From GCA-2794515 sp033763335 (lineage in GTDB: Bacteria > Chloroflexota > Anaerolineae > Aggregatilineales > Phototrophicaceae), in the NCBI GenBank assembly GCA_033763335.1, contig JANRKU010000054.1:44048-108047 (forward strand): DNA of 64,000 nt, written 5' to 3'. This document shows positions 35,424-44,506 of the stretch, piece by piece. Position numbers and translations under genes: made by a program. How positions within the stretch are numbered: position 1 is the stretch's first letter; each line of letters opens with the position of its first letter. The notes under the pieces are model-generated. The model ran no database searches. It had not been told where the DNA came from and worked only from the letters and a program-made list of their open reading frames with translations.

Positions 35424-36593
35424 TTAATTTAGCACATGGTAGCCCCCGAGTAGAGAATACCAAATCAAAAATGCGTGTACTGCGATAAGAGTCACGAAAA
35501 TGAGAATGGTCGCCCATGTCGCTGATTCAATTCTGATAGCTTCTTCGACAACGCTCCCTATACGGTTGTCATAACGCCCCTTCACACCGCCTAATACACT
35601 CCGTGTCACAACGACCGCCAAAACAACCGCCAAAACAACCGCTACACCTCCCGTCACAATGAGTGCCAAAATGACCAACACACCTCCCATCACAATAACC
35701 GCCACGCCTCCCGCCAAACCGGAGTAGTCATCTCCTTGGATTATTATGCCTGTAAATATCCATACCATTATAATAATAAAAACAGCATAACGCGCCCACT
35801 CATAATCACGTTGTATAATAGGCAAACTATTTATGGCAATACCAAATGTGAGCCAAAATAAGGGCAACCAAGTAAGGGTGCTGGTAAGCCATGCCCTTAC
35901 TGGTTCATCACTTAAATCAGTAAATTCATTTTTGCCTTGTGCTTGGCGATATTGCACCCACTGTTTGGGGTCTAGCAATATCCACCATAATAATTTTGCC
36001 CAATCAAGTGGGTTGAGGACTTGCAACTGCTTGAAAGGAATAGCAATTGGTGGTGGTTCATAAACTGGCACAGGGGTTGGTTTCGGCGATTCATAAACAG
36101 GTATAGGTGTTGGTTTCGCCTGTGGTGGGGGTTGATAAACTGGTTGAGGTTGAGGTGGGGGGACATAAACAGGTTTAGGTTGGGGTGCGGGGATATTCAA
36201 ATGCTTGCGAATATCACGTATCGTTTTTTGCATACCTGTATCATAATTCGTGCGAATATCCACAAAATTATGACGTGCTAAGTCAAATGGAACAGCATTG
36301 GTGGTATCACCACGCACTAACATCGGAAATATACGTTTATTGTGAGTTTGAGCAAAAGCAATTTCGCGCCCAACCCACTCTGAGTTATACGCATCAGGTG
36401 ATAGCAACACCACCAAACACCCTGTATTGCGAATGGCTTGGTCAATATCGCGCGTCCAAGAAGGTGTGCCAGCCTCTAAACCTTCATCTGTCCATACAGT
36501 TAAACCAGAGGCACGCAATTCATCACGGACACGATTCATCATGTCGGTGTCTTTTCGGCTATAACTCAAAAATACATGATGGGCAAAAATCAT
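35424..36593 (-). CDS. TIR-domain protein with Pro-rich linker and C-terminal membrane helices
   Basis: 389 residues. The N-terminal TIR domain (about 1-140) shows FLSYSRKD (box 1), GLTVWTDEGLEAG, LVVLLSPDAYNSEWVGREI and a late IFPMLV. The candidate NADase Glu lies in the SEWVGREI helix. A linker of repeated KPTPVPVYEPP-type units follows (about 150-205), then four hydrophobic segments, the last exceptionally rich in Val, Gly and Ala. TIR proteins of this shape may be NAD-cleaving or signalling membrane effectors in defence. The start at 36593 has TGGGGAAAT upstream; the longer ORF adds a doubtful hydrophobic leader. Confidence 0.82.
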   Translation of the reverse strand: MIFAHHVFLSYSRKDTDMMNRVRDELRASGLTVWTDEGLEAGTPSWTRDIDQAIRNTGCLVVLLSPDAYNSEWVGREIAFAQTHNKRIFPMLVRGDTTNAVPFDLARHNFVDIRTNYDTGMQKTIRDIRKHLNIPAPQPKPVYVPPPQPQPVYQPPPQAKPTPIPVYESPKPTPVPVYEPPPIAIPFKQLQVLNPLDWAKLLWWILLDPKQWVQYRQAQGKNEFTDLSDEPVRAWLTSTLTWLPLFWLTFGIAINSLPIIQRDYEWARYAVFIIIMVWIFTGIIIQGDDYSGLAGGVAVIVMGGVLVILALIVTGGVAVVLAVVLAVVVTRSVLGGVKGRYDNRIGSVVEEAIRIESATWATILIFVTLIAVHAFLIWYSLLGGYHVLN

Positions 36594-36897
36594 ATTTCCC
36601 CACAGGAAATGGTTTAGTAAATAGGAATATATTATGAAAAGTATAGCGTGTGTAAAAACAATTTGCAAATTACTTTTAGTTGACTTGTAAAATAAGTGAA
36701 CTGGCATCATAAATCATGGTGGGCATATAGATTTTGGTGCGAGAGCGGGTATACACTGCCTTAATCCGCCCGTACAATTTTGCCTATTTTGATGGGTTTA
36801 CTGGCGGATTAGAGCCGTTTGGGTCGTATATCCGCCAAAAAATAACCAAAAATGGCACATTTATAGATATTTCAGCGCAAATCTGAAGAAAGTAGAC

Positions 36898-36935
36898 AGA
36901 CCAGTCTCTTACAATTTGTAAGAGACTGAATGGTC
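36898..36935. repeat. Second-family palindrome, copy 1 (AGACC...GGTCT ends)
   Basis: Arms CAGTCTCTTACAA and its complement are separated by one base, all bracketed by AGACC and GGTCT. The central CTTACA/TGTAAG is shared with copy 2, 31 bp to the right, while the outer stem differs. Confidence 0.8.
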
Positions 36936-36965
36936 TTGCAAATTATCTTTATGCACATCGTAATT

Positions 36966-37016
36966 AGACCGATTGGTCAGGTGCTTACAAAATGTAAGCA
37001 CCTGACCCGTGAGTCT
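36966..37016. repeat. Second-family palindrome, copy 2
   Basis: A 15-bp stem, GGTCAGGTGCTTACA against TGTAAGCACCTGACC with an AAA loop, bracketed by AGACC on the left and AGTCT on the right. It shares the CTTACA/TGTAAG centre with copy 1. No U-run follows, so it is a repeat more than a terminator. Confidence 0.8.
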
Positions 37017-37024
37017 ATTAATTT

Positions 37025-37819
37025 CTACCACGCTAAAACATCTATCATCTGCTGATGGATATGCCCGTTGCTCGTGACCAGACGCGCACCGCGTATCATA
37101 GATTCGCCTGTGCCACCACGATAATCGGTCACACGCCCACCCGCTTCTTCCACGACCAAAATCCCCGCCATAAAATCCCATAATTTGAGCTTGGCTTCCC
37201 AATACCCATCAAAGCGACCCGCGCCCACATAGCATAAATCCAACGCGGCAGACCCCAATCGGCGCAACCCACGCGCTTCTATCAAAAATTTGCCCCATTG
37301 GGTTAAATTATTATCGGGGTCGGTGCTTTTATCATACGGAAAACCACTAGCAAGCAATGATTCGCCCAATGTTTTGGCATTGGAGACATGAATCGGCACA
37401 TCATTCAAAAATGCACCACCGCCCCGCACAGCACTGAATAATTCATCTGATACGGGGTCATAGACCACACCCACCAACGGATTCAGATTCGCATCGGCAA
37501 GGGCGATGCTCACCGAAAAAATCGGCAATCCATGTGCAAAATTGACTGTGCCATCAAGCGGGTCTACCACCCAATTATAATCACCTGTCCCGCCAGATTC
37601 GCCACTTTCTTCTGCGATAAGGTGATGGGTGGGGTATTCTTTGGCAATGGCGCTCAAAATGAGTGCCTCTGCTTCGGCATCGGATTGGGTGACAATATCA
37701 TAGGATGAGCTTTTGGTATGGGTAATGCGTGGATTTTTGAAATGTGACAGGTGAATTGCCCCTGCCTCGCGGGAAAGTGCTTTTGCAGTAGAAAGAACAG
37801 CTTGCAAATCGAGTGTCAT
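37025..37819 (-). CDS. Inositol monophosphatase family protein
   Basis: 264 residues with all metal-site motifs of the IMPase/SuhB family: the first Glu in LIAEESGESG, the DPLDGTVNF motif near residues 88-96, and a C-terminal WDFMAGILVVEEAGG. These enzymes remove phosphate from myo-inositol-1-phosphate or related sugar phosphates using Mg2+; some act as histidinol- or PAP-phosphatase. The gene appears to stand alone, flanked by palindromes on one side and the cold-shock terminator on the other. The specific substrate is not decided by sequence. Confidence 0.92.
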   Translation of the reverse strand: MTLDLQAVLSTAKALSREAGAIHLSHFKNPRITHTKSSSYDIVTQSDAEAEALILSAIAKEYPTHHLIAEESGESGGTGDYNWVVDPLDGTVNFAHGLPIFSVSIALADANLNPLVGVVYDPVSDELFSAVRGGGAFLNDVPIHVSNAKTLGESLLASGFPYDKSTDPDNNLTQWGKFLIEARGLRRLGSAALDLCYVGAGRFDGYWEAKLKLWDFMAGILVVEEAGGRVTDYRGGTGESMIRGARLVTSNGHIHQQMIDVLAW

Positions 37820-37860
37820 GTGTGTTTTTTGTCCCTATTGGGTGGTTATGCCTATACATG

Positions 37861-37889
37861 CAAACAGGGGATGTTGCATCCCCTGTTTG
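37861..37889 (-). terminator. Perfect 13-bp hairpin downstream of the cold-shock gene
   Basis: CAAACAGGGGATG and its complement around a TTG loop, 29 bp after the csp stop codon on the minus strand. No U-run follows on the minus strand, so it may work with Rho or protect the short csp mRNA from 3' decay. Confidence 0.55.
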
Positions 37890-37917
37890 GTTGGTTTTGA
37901 GTGATGAAGGGTGTTAG

Positions 37918-38136
37918 TTAGCGTGCATTGACTTTCACAACATTAGAGGCTTGTTCGCCCTTTGAGCCTTGTGTGATTTCAAATTCTACACGTTCCCCTT
38001 GTTCAAGGGATTTATAACCTGCGCTATTAATGGCAGAAAAGTGGACAAATACGTCCTTACCATTGTCACGCTTGATAAACCCATAGCCTTTTTCGGCGCT
38101 GAACCACTTCACTTCACCTTGAATACGGTTGGACAT
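37918..38136 (-). CDS. Cold-shock-domain RNA chaperone
   Basis: 72 residues, the standard CspA size. RNP1 is KGYGFI, RNP2 is VFVHF, and the end SNVVKVNAR is typical. It binds single-stranded RNA/DNA and melts mRNA structure. The ATG at 38136 has AGGAG 8 bp upstream; the longer frame from 38172 has no ribosome site. A leader region of about 370 bp without genes lies upstream, as is common for csp genes with a regulated 5' UTR. Confidence 0.95.
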   Translation of the reverse strand: MSNRIQGEVKWFSAEKGYGFIKRDNGKDVFVHFSAINSAGYKSLEQGERVEFEITQGSKGEQASNVVKVNAR

Positions 38137-38509
38137 GATACGTTCTCCTGTGATAAAACAACTTAAAATCAAGTGCGGTATTCACGGACACCTAGCGCGT
38201 CCATCGTCTTACTTTGCTACACAGAAGAATTGCCTTACATGTCAAATCTTTGGATGTGAATGTGAAGTACAAATTGCTTCGGAACATTGCTACTTGCGGT
38301 AGACATAATGTGATGTGTTGCGTTAGTGTGTTCGTAAATCCATCTTAAGTTTAGCGCCGATTAAATAATTTTGTCAAGTAATAGCCCGTTATTTTTCATA
38401 AAATTTGAGATGACCACGTAGCCCAATCGTAGGGGCAATTCCCTACACGATTGGCATAAATTTCCCTATAATAGCAAACAGTGTTGTATTGTTAGGGTGA
38501 GGATATGCG
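38137..38509. other. Intergenic region: csp leader and TPR-operon promoter area
   Basis: About 370 bp without a gene between divergent transcripts. The left part would be the csp 5' leader on the minus strand. The right part contains a GTAGGG-type palindrome (38423-38454) and a TATAAT at 38467-38472, 38 bp before the first TPR gene. No good -35 is found at 16-18 bp from it. Confidence 0.6.
38423..38454. repeat. Variant GTAGGG-family palindrome
   Basis: CCAATCGTAGGGGC against TCCCTACACGATTGG forms an interrupted stem with a short AAT-containing loop. Outer arms CCAATCG/CGATTGG are additional to the family core. It lies just upstream of the TATAAT box before the TPR operon. Confidence 0.65.
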
Positions 38510-39763
38510 ATGTATATACGGCGGGATATGAATAAACCACTATTTGGTGGGCGAAAACGGGGCTTCCCCTTCCGCTTGGTATTATTGACAATCATTTTAT
38601 CAGGGCTAATCGTGCTAATGGCGCTTAGTCAGCGCGACTCGATTCAACTCCGCGCTCTTGAGGTATTCGGATTTGCACCAACCACCACGCCATTTGCCAG
38701 CGACCTCGCTACACGCGGGTCTGCCCTCTTTCAAAACGGGGATGTGGCAGGGGCATTAATCCTATTTGAAGAAGCCATCAAACAACGTCCCAACGATGTG
38801 AATTATTTATACGAATATGGTCAATTGCTCATCGAAGGTGAGCGCGATGGTGAGGTATTGCCTATCGCAGAGCGCATGATTGCCCTTGCGCCACAAGACC
38901 CGCGCGGCTATGCCCTCAAAGGGCGTGCGTTAATGTGGACAGACCCATCTGGGGCAATTCAAGCCGCCATTCAGGGCATTGATATAGACCCCAATTTTGC
39001 GCCTCTATATGCGGTACAAGGCGTGGCATATATCAATTTGGGACGTTGGCAAGAAGCATTACGCAATGCAGAACGGGCTTATGAACTCGCCCCAGAGGAC
39101 TTATTCGTCCTCACCTCTTATCAGTGGCCCCTCACCTATGTGGGGCGGTATCAACAAGCGATAGATTATTTAGAAGATGCCATCGCCATCAACCCCTATC
39201 TCATCAGCCCTTATTTTTATTTGGCGGCATTATATAAGCTACAGGGTGTGAATCGTCCAGATATGGCTATTGGCACGTATAATCGTATTTTGGAATTACA
39301 ACCGAACAATGCCAAAGCCTATTTGCGTTTGTGCCAAGCCTATGCAGGCTTAGACCTCGCTCGTTTTGATGTGGCACAACCGTATTGTGATGCCGCCATT
39401 CGGCTCGACCCCACTTATGCCGAAGCCTATATGCAACGGGGGCAAATGCAATATGCACGGCGCAATTATGAAGGGGCAATCGAATCATTTGAAAAGTGCA
39501 TTGACAATGGGTCTACCCGCATTGAATGTTGGTATATTCGCGGATTTGCCCATTATCGGCTCAACAATTGCGATGAGTCATGGGCTATCCTCGAAGAAAG
39601 TCGGTTACTGGCAGTTAATCAGAATTTACCCACCATTGTGGTACAAATAGACAATGTGATGGATGCTATCACCCAACGCTGTGCGGGGTTTAGTGGGCGA
39701 ACCGTGCCAACACCAGCCCCACCCACACCGCTACCGCCTACACCTATCGGTGGTTTTGGATGA
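38510..39763 (+). CDS. Membrane-anchored TPR protein (tandem paralogue 1)
   Basis: 417 residues. A basic cytosolic start (MYIRRDMNKPLFGGRKRG) precedes one TM helix (about 20-42), placing the remainder outside. After ATRGSALFQNGDVAGALILF come about eight TPR units (APQDPRGYALKGRALM, FAPLYAVQGVAYINLGRW, PTYAEAYMQRGQMQYARRNY), then a Pro/Thr-rich tail. Three Cys near the end may be paired. It heads a row of three paralogues with gaps of 12 and 21 bp, clearly an operon. Such exported TPR arrays usually serve as protein-docking scaffolds. Confidence 0.87.
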   Translation: MYIRRDMNKPLFGGRKRGFPFRLVLLTIILSGLIVLMALSQRDSIQLRALEVFGFAPTTTPFASDLATRGSALFQNGDVAGALILFEEAIKQRPNDVNYLYEYGQLLIEGERDGEVLPIAERMIALAPQDPRGYALKGRALMWTDPSGAIQAAIQGIDIDPNFAPLYAVQGVAYINLGRWQEALRNAERAYELAPEDLFVLTSYQWPLTYVGRYQQAIDYLEDAIAINPYLISPYFYLAALYKLQGVNRPDMAIGTYNRILELQPNNAKAYLRLCQAYAGLDLARFDVAQPYCDAAIRLDPTYAEAYMQRGQMQYARRNYEGAIESFEKCIDNGSTRIECWYIRGFAHYRLNNCDESWAILEESRLLAVNQNLPTIVVQIDNVMDAITQRCAGFSGRTVPTPAPPTPLPPTPIGGFG

Positions 39764-39775
39764 TAAGGAGCGCCC

Positions 39776-41056
39776 ATGCAGATTAGACGCGATTATTCGC
39801 GCCCGATGTTTGGCAAAGAATACAAACAACGGCGTAATTATGCCCCGATTATTTTTCTATTCGGGCTGATAGTGGGGGGCATTGCCCTATTTGTCTCTAG
39901 CAATTTTGACCAGTTGCAAGAGCAAGCCTTAGAGCTGATTGGGCTTGCCCCAACCCCCACCCCGTTACCGAGTGACCTCGCCACACTCGCATCACAATTA
40001 TTTGTGGCGGGCGATATGCAAGAGGCGGCAGATTTATTTGAGCGTGCTATTGCCCAACGCCCAGAAAACATAGATTATCTGTATGAATATGGCAAGTTGA
40101 TGATTGATATGGATAATCCGCAACGGGCGCTTGAACTCGCTGAACAGATTATTGAAGTCAATAGCACTGACCCGCGTGGCTATGCCCTCAAAGCGCGTGC
40201 GCTGGTCTGGTTACAACGCGGTTCAGATGCTATTCCGGTGGTGCTATCGGGCTTAGATTTGAATAAAGGGTATGAATCCCCCCTCTATTCGGCATTGGCA
40301 CGCGCCTACACCGATACAGGTAAATATGAGGAGGGGGCAGAGGCTGGACTCATGGCGGTTCAAGCCGACCCTAGCAGTTCAGATGCTCGCCGTAGTTATG
40401 CCTATTCACTCAGTTGGGTGGGCAATAATCAAGAAGCCATCATCCAATTAGAAGCGGCTGTCCGCATAGACCCGACCAATATCGCCGCCCATTTAGAATT
40501 AGCATCGCAATATTTGGCACAAAACCGCGACCAAGAAGCCATAGATTTATATGACCGCATCCTCGCCCTACAACCTCGTAATGCGCGGGCGTTGTTGCGG
40601 TTGTGTTCAACGTATCGCAAAATAGGGCAATTCGAGCGTGCCATCGGCTATTGCCAAGATTCCATCGATGCCGACCCGACCTTGATTGGGGCATATTATC
40701 AATTAGGGATTTTGCAATATAACCTCTATCAATTTGATGAAGCCCTTAGCGCCTTTCAAGCCTGTGTGGAGATTGCGCCCGATAATCTGGATTGTAGCTA
40801 TCGGCTGGGATTGAGTTATTACTATGTGGATGATTGTCAAAATGGATGGGATGTTTTGCAAGAATCGCTCCTCATGGCACAAGCACGCCCCGATAGCGAC
40901 ACGGTCATCGGGTATATCCGTGAAGGACTCATCGCTATTGGGCAAAAATGCCCTGAATTTGGGCGCAGAGACCCCACCTTACCCACCGCAACACCCAATT
41001 TTAACATCGAGATTACGCCAGAGATGATTGAAGCACCCACCGAAACCCAACCCTAA
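39776..41056 (+). CDS. Membrane-anchored TPR protein (tandem paralogue 2)
   Basis: 426 residues, closely similar to paralogue 1: the opening MQIRRDYSRPMFGKEY, one TM helix (about 25-45), a spacer with APTPTPLPSDLATLASQLF, then TPRs with the same DPRGYALKARALVW signature. The end again holds a Cys-containing repeat (FQACVEIAPDNLDCSYRLG) and a P/T tail. The shared N-terminal pentads show recent duplication. It is translated from the same mRNA as its neighbours, with AAGGAG before the ATG. Confidence 0.87.
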   Translation: MQIRRDYSRPMFGKEYKQRRNYAPIIFLFGLIVGGIALFVSSNFDQLQEQALELIGLAPTPTPLPSDLATLASQLFVAGDMQEAADLFERAIAQRPENIDYLYEYGKLMIDMDNPQRALELAEQIIEVNSTDPRGYALKARALVWLQRGSDAIPVVLSGLDLNKGYESPLYSALARAYTDTGKYEEGAEAGLMAVQADPSSSDARRSYAYSLSWVGNNQEAIIQLEAAVRIDPTNIAAHLELASQYLAQNRDQEAIDLYDRILALQPRNARALLRLCSTYRKIGQFERAIGYCQDSIDADPTLIGAYYQLGILQYNLYQFDEALSAFQACVEIAPDNLDCSYRLGLSYYYVDDCQNGWDVLQESLLMAQARPDSDTVIGYIREGLIAIGQKCPEFGRRDPTLPTATPNFNIEITPEMIEAPTETQP

Positions 41057-41077
41057 GCATGAGCCAAAGGACTTGTT

Positions 41078-42394
41078 ATGTATCTTCGTCCAACCAAAAA
41101 ATATAGTAATCGTCGGCGGGTGAGCATCATCTCATGGCGCACGATTTTCTTTTGGATTTTCGCCATTGCCATTATCGTGGTTGGCATCGGCATTTATGAA
41201 AATCGAGAGATGTTCATCCCGATTGTGGATAAGGCAATTAACACGGTGGTAGATAATACCAGCAACACCATCGCCACATCACGCGCACCCGCCCCAACCG
41301 CGACACAAGACCCGTCTAATGACCTTTTACGTGCCAATGATGCGTGGGTGCTAGGGTCACTTCAAGAAGCCACCAGTTTATATGCCCAAATAGCACCCGC
41401 CACGCCCAACGATACCACCGTGTTTTATCGGCTCACATTGGGGTATATCAATCAAGGACGCTTTGAAGAGGCACTCTTAGCGGCAGAGAATGGCATCACC
41501 GCCAACCCATTTCATCCTGATATGTGGTCAATGCGGGCGATGGCACTCAATCGGCTTGGACGTTCATCACAGGCGATTGCCAGTGCGTCACGCGCATTAG
41601 AACTCGTCCCCATCAGCCTCATTGACCAAGACCCATCATGGGCAACCACCCGCGCACGCGCATTGGCATTTTTGGCGGAATCCTACCTCAATATTCAGCA
41701 GGGAGAACGCGCAGAGACCACCATCGAAGAGGCATTAGATCTGAACCCAGATAGTTATGAGGCATTGCAAGTACGGGGACGCATTAATCAAGAGGTTAAC
41801 TACGATTTTGATGCCGCCCTAGAGGATTTTCGTGCCGCCAATGAACTTGCCCCAACGATGATTTATGTCGCTATTTGGTTAGCACGCTTAGAGCGTGACC
41901 GTTTTCTGAATTACGAAGCATCGTTGCAGTTATATCAAGATATTTTAGACCGCAATCCGGGCAACACCCAAGTGCTATTTGATATAGCCGATTATTATTG
42001 GCGTGTGCAGGGCAATCCAGAAGAAGCCATGAGCTATTTAAGCCGTTGTATTGAATCTGACCCCAATGTGGCGGCGTGTCATTATTTGATGGGGCGTGTG
42101 CAATATCGGCGCGAACAAATCGCAGATTCGCTGATTTCGTTCCAAACGGCGTATGATTTTATACCCGATAACGGCTATTATAATTATTGGCTCGGTGAAG
42201 CGTATTTGGCGTTGGGGCAATGCCAACAAGCACTCCCCTATTTTGAGGCGAGCAATACGATTGCACGCGAAACGAGTGATACTACCCTGCTCGATTCTGC
42301 CAGCTTTAAGCTGAATGAGGCACAAGTCGCGTGTGGGATTCGGGTCGCACCAGCCACACAGACACCAGAAGCGACTGAAACCACAGACGCATAA
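41078..42394 (+). CDS. Membrane-anchored TPR protein (tandem paralogue 3)
   Basis: 438 residues, the most diverged of the three: MYLRPTKKYSNRRRVSI, one TM helix (about 22-42), a PAPTATQDPSNDLLRAND spacer, and about eight TPR units (NPFHPDMWSMRAMALNRLG, NPDSYEALQVRGRINQE). A Cys-bearing final repeat (YLSRCIESDPNVAACHYLMG) is conserved with the others. Presence of three different members in one operon suggests a complex in which each binds a separate partner, or a hetero-oligomer. Confidence 0.87.
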   Translation: MYLRPTKKYSNRRRVSIISWRTIFFWIFAIAIIVVGIGIYENREMFIPIVDKAINTVVDNTSNTIATSRAPAPTATQDPSNDLLRANDAWVLGSLQEATSLYAQIAPATPNDTTVFYRLTLGYINQGRFEEALLAAENGITANPFHPDMWSMRAMALNRLGRSSQAIASASRALELVPISLIDQDPSWATTRARALAFLAESYLNIQQGERAETTIEEALDLNPDSYEALQVRGRINQEVNYDFDAALEDFRAANELAPTMIYVAIWLARLERDRFLNYEASLQLYQDILDRNPGNTQVLFDIADYYWRVQGNPEEAMSYLSRCIESDPNVAACHYLMGRVQYRREQIADSLISFQTAYDFIPDNGYYNYWLGEAYLALGQCQQALPYFEASNTIARETSDTTLLDSASFKLNEAQVACGIRVAPATQTPEATETTDA

Positions 42395-42488
42395 CGAAAT
42401 CGTGATAAATAGCTTGTCGCCAAAATTTTCTTTTGCGATATAATTATTCGTTATAAAGTAAAAGCTCAGTAATTTTGGCATAATAGCG

Positions 42489-44201
42489 ATGTTCAGGATG
42501 ACAAAAAATCACGCAATTGGCATGATTTTAGGGGTTATCCCCCTAGTCCTATTTATCACCTTCGTGCTGACCTATGGCACGTCTGAATTTCCGTATGGCG
42601 ATGCCAATGTCACCAGCGCCCACATCGCCATCAAAACTCATGATAATACACTGACCCTTTCTGATTTATTCACCCCACATAATGGTCATCGCATCGTCTT
42701 TACACACCTCATCACCGCCCTATTGACTCCAACAACCCGTTGGGATAACACCTATGAAATACTGGTCAATGTGGTGTTGGGGTTGCTGAATACAGGGTTA
42801 CTCATCCTCATTTTTAAGCACCATGCCCCGCGTGAATGGGGCTATATGGTGTTCCCCATTGCCTTATTCACCCTATCAGTTGACCAAGCCCTTAGCTGGC
42901 TTGGTGGCGTACAAAGTGCCTTTCATTTCGCCTTATTTTTCACCTTATTGGCAATTCTCGCCTTACAACAATTCGCCCATAAGCCCCTATATGCCCTCAC
43001 TTTTGCCATCATCAGCGCCTATTGTGCGTCTTTTTCCACTGCCAATGGATTAACAGCATGGGGTGTTATCATCGTCGCTATGGTAGGAATGGGGTATCGG
43101 CAACGCTGGCACTATGCGCTCATCCTTATCATGGCGATTATATGCGCGATTTTGTTTTTTCATGGGAATATCAGCACGGGCGGGGCGATGGGGCAAGTGG
43201 TCATCCCGCCACCAGTGATATTTATCCAATATACCCTTACCATGTTGGGGCGACCATTCATCAATGATAGCACCATCGCCCCGCTTTTGGGATTTATCGG
43301 GATTGCCCTCTTTTTCATCGTCAGTATATGCCTATGGCGCGATGGTCAAAAAAAGGTTGTGGGGATTGGCGCGGGATTAGCCGTTTTTTCGCTTGGCACG
43401 GCGGGACTCATCGCGCTCACCCGTCATCATTTTTTTGGGATGAATAGCGCCTTGCTGGAGCATTATCAACAAGCCATCACCCCTTTTTGGATAGCGATTT
43501 TTGCCATGCTCACACTGATGAAAAAACGGGTGGCGGTGGTGCTGATGGTGATGCTCATCGGGGCGCATGGCATGATGCTGATGAACAACTGGGACACGTT
43601 GGAATGGCAAGTATACGGCAAAAATGGCGCGGTCATCCACACACCCCTCACGCAAATTGCAGAGCAAGGGGCGTGTTTTGCACAATTCCCGTTTCATCCG
43701 AATTATGATTGTTTTGGCGCATATCCCCCCTATGATTATGCGTTTGCCATGTCACAAATCGCTATACGCGGGTTATCTGGCTACGCCGATATACCCATCA
43801 CCAACCGTTTGATTGATTGGGCTGGTGAAAAAATTATTTTGGTCGAAGATAGGGCATGGAAAGCGGTGCAAAAAGCGCATTTTTGGCTGAATGGCATCTC
43901 GCAAAACGACATTTTTTACATCGTCCCACAAGGGGATATGGGCATTATACAAACCCAATTCCCCTTATTGCCCCAACCACCGCAATTTGTGGGAATTGGC
44001 GAAGCCGATAGCACCGCCCAAACCTTACGCGATTGGACAGCATCATCAGAACGGGTCTGGTATATCACCACGCCGATTCCATATGTAGGTGAGGTGTATG
44101 TGGGCTATCGGGGGGTGTTGGGCGAACAATTTGAATTTGTCTATACGCTCGAATTGGGCGATGGCATGATTGCCAGCTTGTATCAACGGCGCGGGGAATA
44201 A
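42489..44201 (+). CDS. Large multi-TM protein lacking the C-terminal beta domain (paralogue 3)
   Basis: 570 residues. The first loop (FPYGDANVTSAHIAIKTHDN, HNGHRIVFTHLITALL) and the TM pattern match the two proteins at 24.9-29.3 kb, with an LSGYADIP segment aligning to their LAGYAQ/LAGYAR. It ends after the middle outside region, about 140 residues short, so the beta domain is absent. It is the same family placed 13 kb away in a different operon. TATAAT at 42439-42444, with TTGTCG 19 bp upstream, may be its promoter. Confidence 0.77.
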   Translation: MFRMTKNHAIGMILGVIPLVLFITFVLTYGTSEFPYGDANVTSAHIAIKTHDNTLTLSDLFTPHNGHRIVFTHLITALLTPTTRWDNTYEILVNVVLGLLNTGLLILIFKHHAPREWGYMVFPIALFTLSVDQALSWLGGVQSAFHFALFFTLLAILALQQFAHKPLYALTFAIISAYCASFSTANGLTAWGVIIVAMVGMGYRQRWHYALILIMAIICAILFFHGNISTGGAMGQVVIPPPVIFIQYTLTMLGRPFINDSTIAPLLGFIGIALFFIVSICLWRDGQKKVVGIGAGLAVFSLGTAGLIALTRHHFFGMNSALLEHYQQAITPFWIAIFAMLTLMKKRVAVVLMVMLIGAHGMMLMNNWDTLEWQVYGKNGAVIHTPLTQIAEQGACFAQFPFHPNYDCFGAYPPYDYAFAMSQIAIRGLSGYADIPITNRLIDWAGEKIILVEDRAWKAVQKAHFWLNGISQNDIFYIVPQGDMGIIQTQFPLLPQPPQFVGIGEADSTAQTLRDWTASSERVWYITTPIPYVGEVYVGYRGVLGEQFEFVYTLELGDGMIASLYQRRGE

Positions 44202-44236
44202 TGTTATAATGGGGTAAATAAGATTTGGAGGCGACC

Positions 44237-44506
44237 ATGACCACCCTAACCATCGAAATTCCAGATGAAACATTTGCCCAACTAAAAGCATTGGCGGATG
44301 ATGCCCAACTATCAGTCAATCATCTGGTAAAAAATATGATACAAGCCAATTTATTGGATGATGACGATAAACCCACTGAAGAAGAAATTCTGCAATCCAT
44401 TCGTAGGGGCATGATACAAGCCTTAAATGGCGAAGGTCGCCCTGCGCGGGAAGTTTTGGATGAGATTGACCGCGAATATGAGGCAGAAACCAATCATGCC
44501 AAGTAG
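44237..44506 (+). CDS. Antitoxin of a RelBE-like pair
   Basis: 89 residues. It starts MTTLTIEIPDETFAQLKALA, the ribbon-helix-helix-type beginning of many antitoxins, and has a helical, acidic C-terminal part (EEEILQSIRRGMIQ, EVLDEIDREYEAE) that would cover the toxin. GGAGG at 44227-44231 fixes the ATG at 44237 instead of the TTG at 44225. The toxin gene overlaps its end by 11 bp. It likely represses its own promoter. Confidence 0.8.
   Translation: MTTLTIEIPDETFAQLKALADDAQLSVNHLVKNMIQANLLDDDDKPTEEEILQSIRRGMIQALNGEGRPAREVLDEIDREYEAETNHAK

Larger units (their letters stand above)
36594..37024. other. Intergenic region of about 430 bp with two long palindromes
   Basis: There is no convincing gene here. 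The left part (36594-36890) is AT-rich and holds the upstream region of the TIR gene. The right part holds two related hairpins (listed separately) just downstream of the inositol-phosphatase-like gene, which ends at 37025 on the minus strand. Confidence 0.7.

Noticed and set aside
36898..37016. Possible CRISPR array
   Set aside because: Only two hairpins with different stems and no regular spacer series, so not CRISPR repeats.
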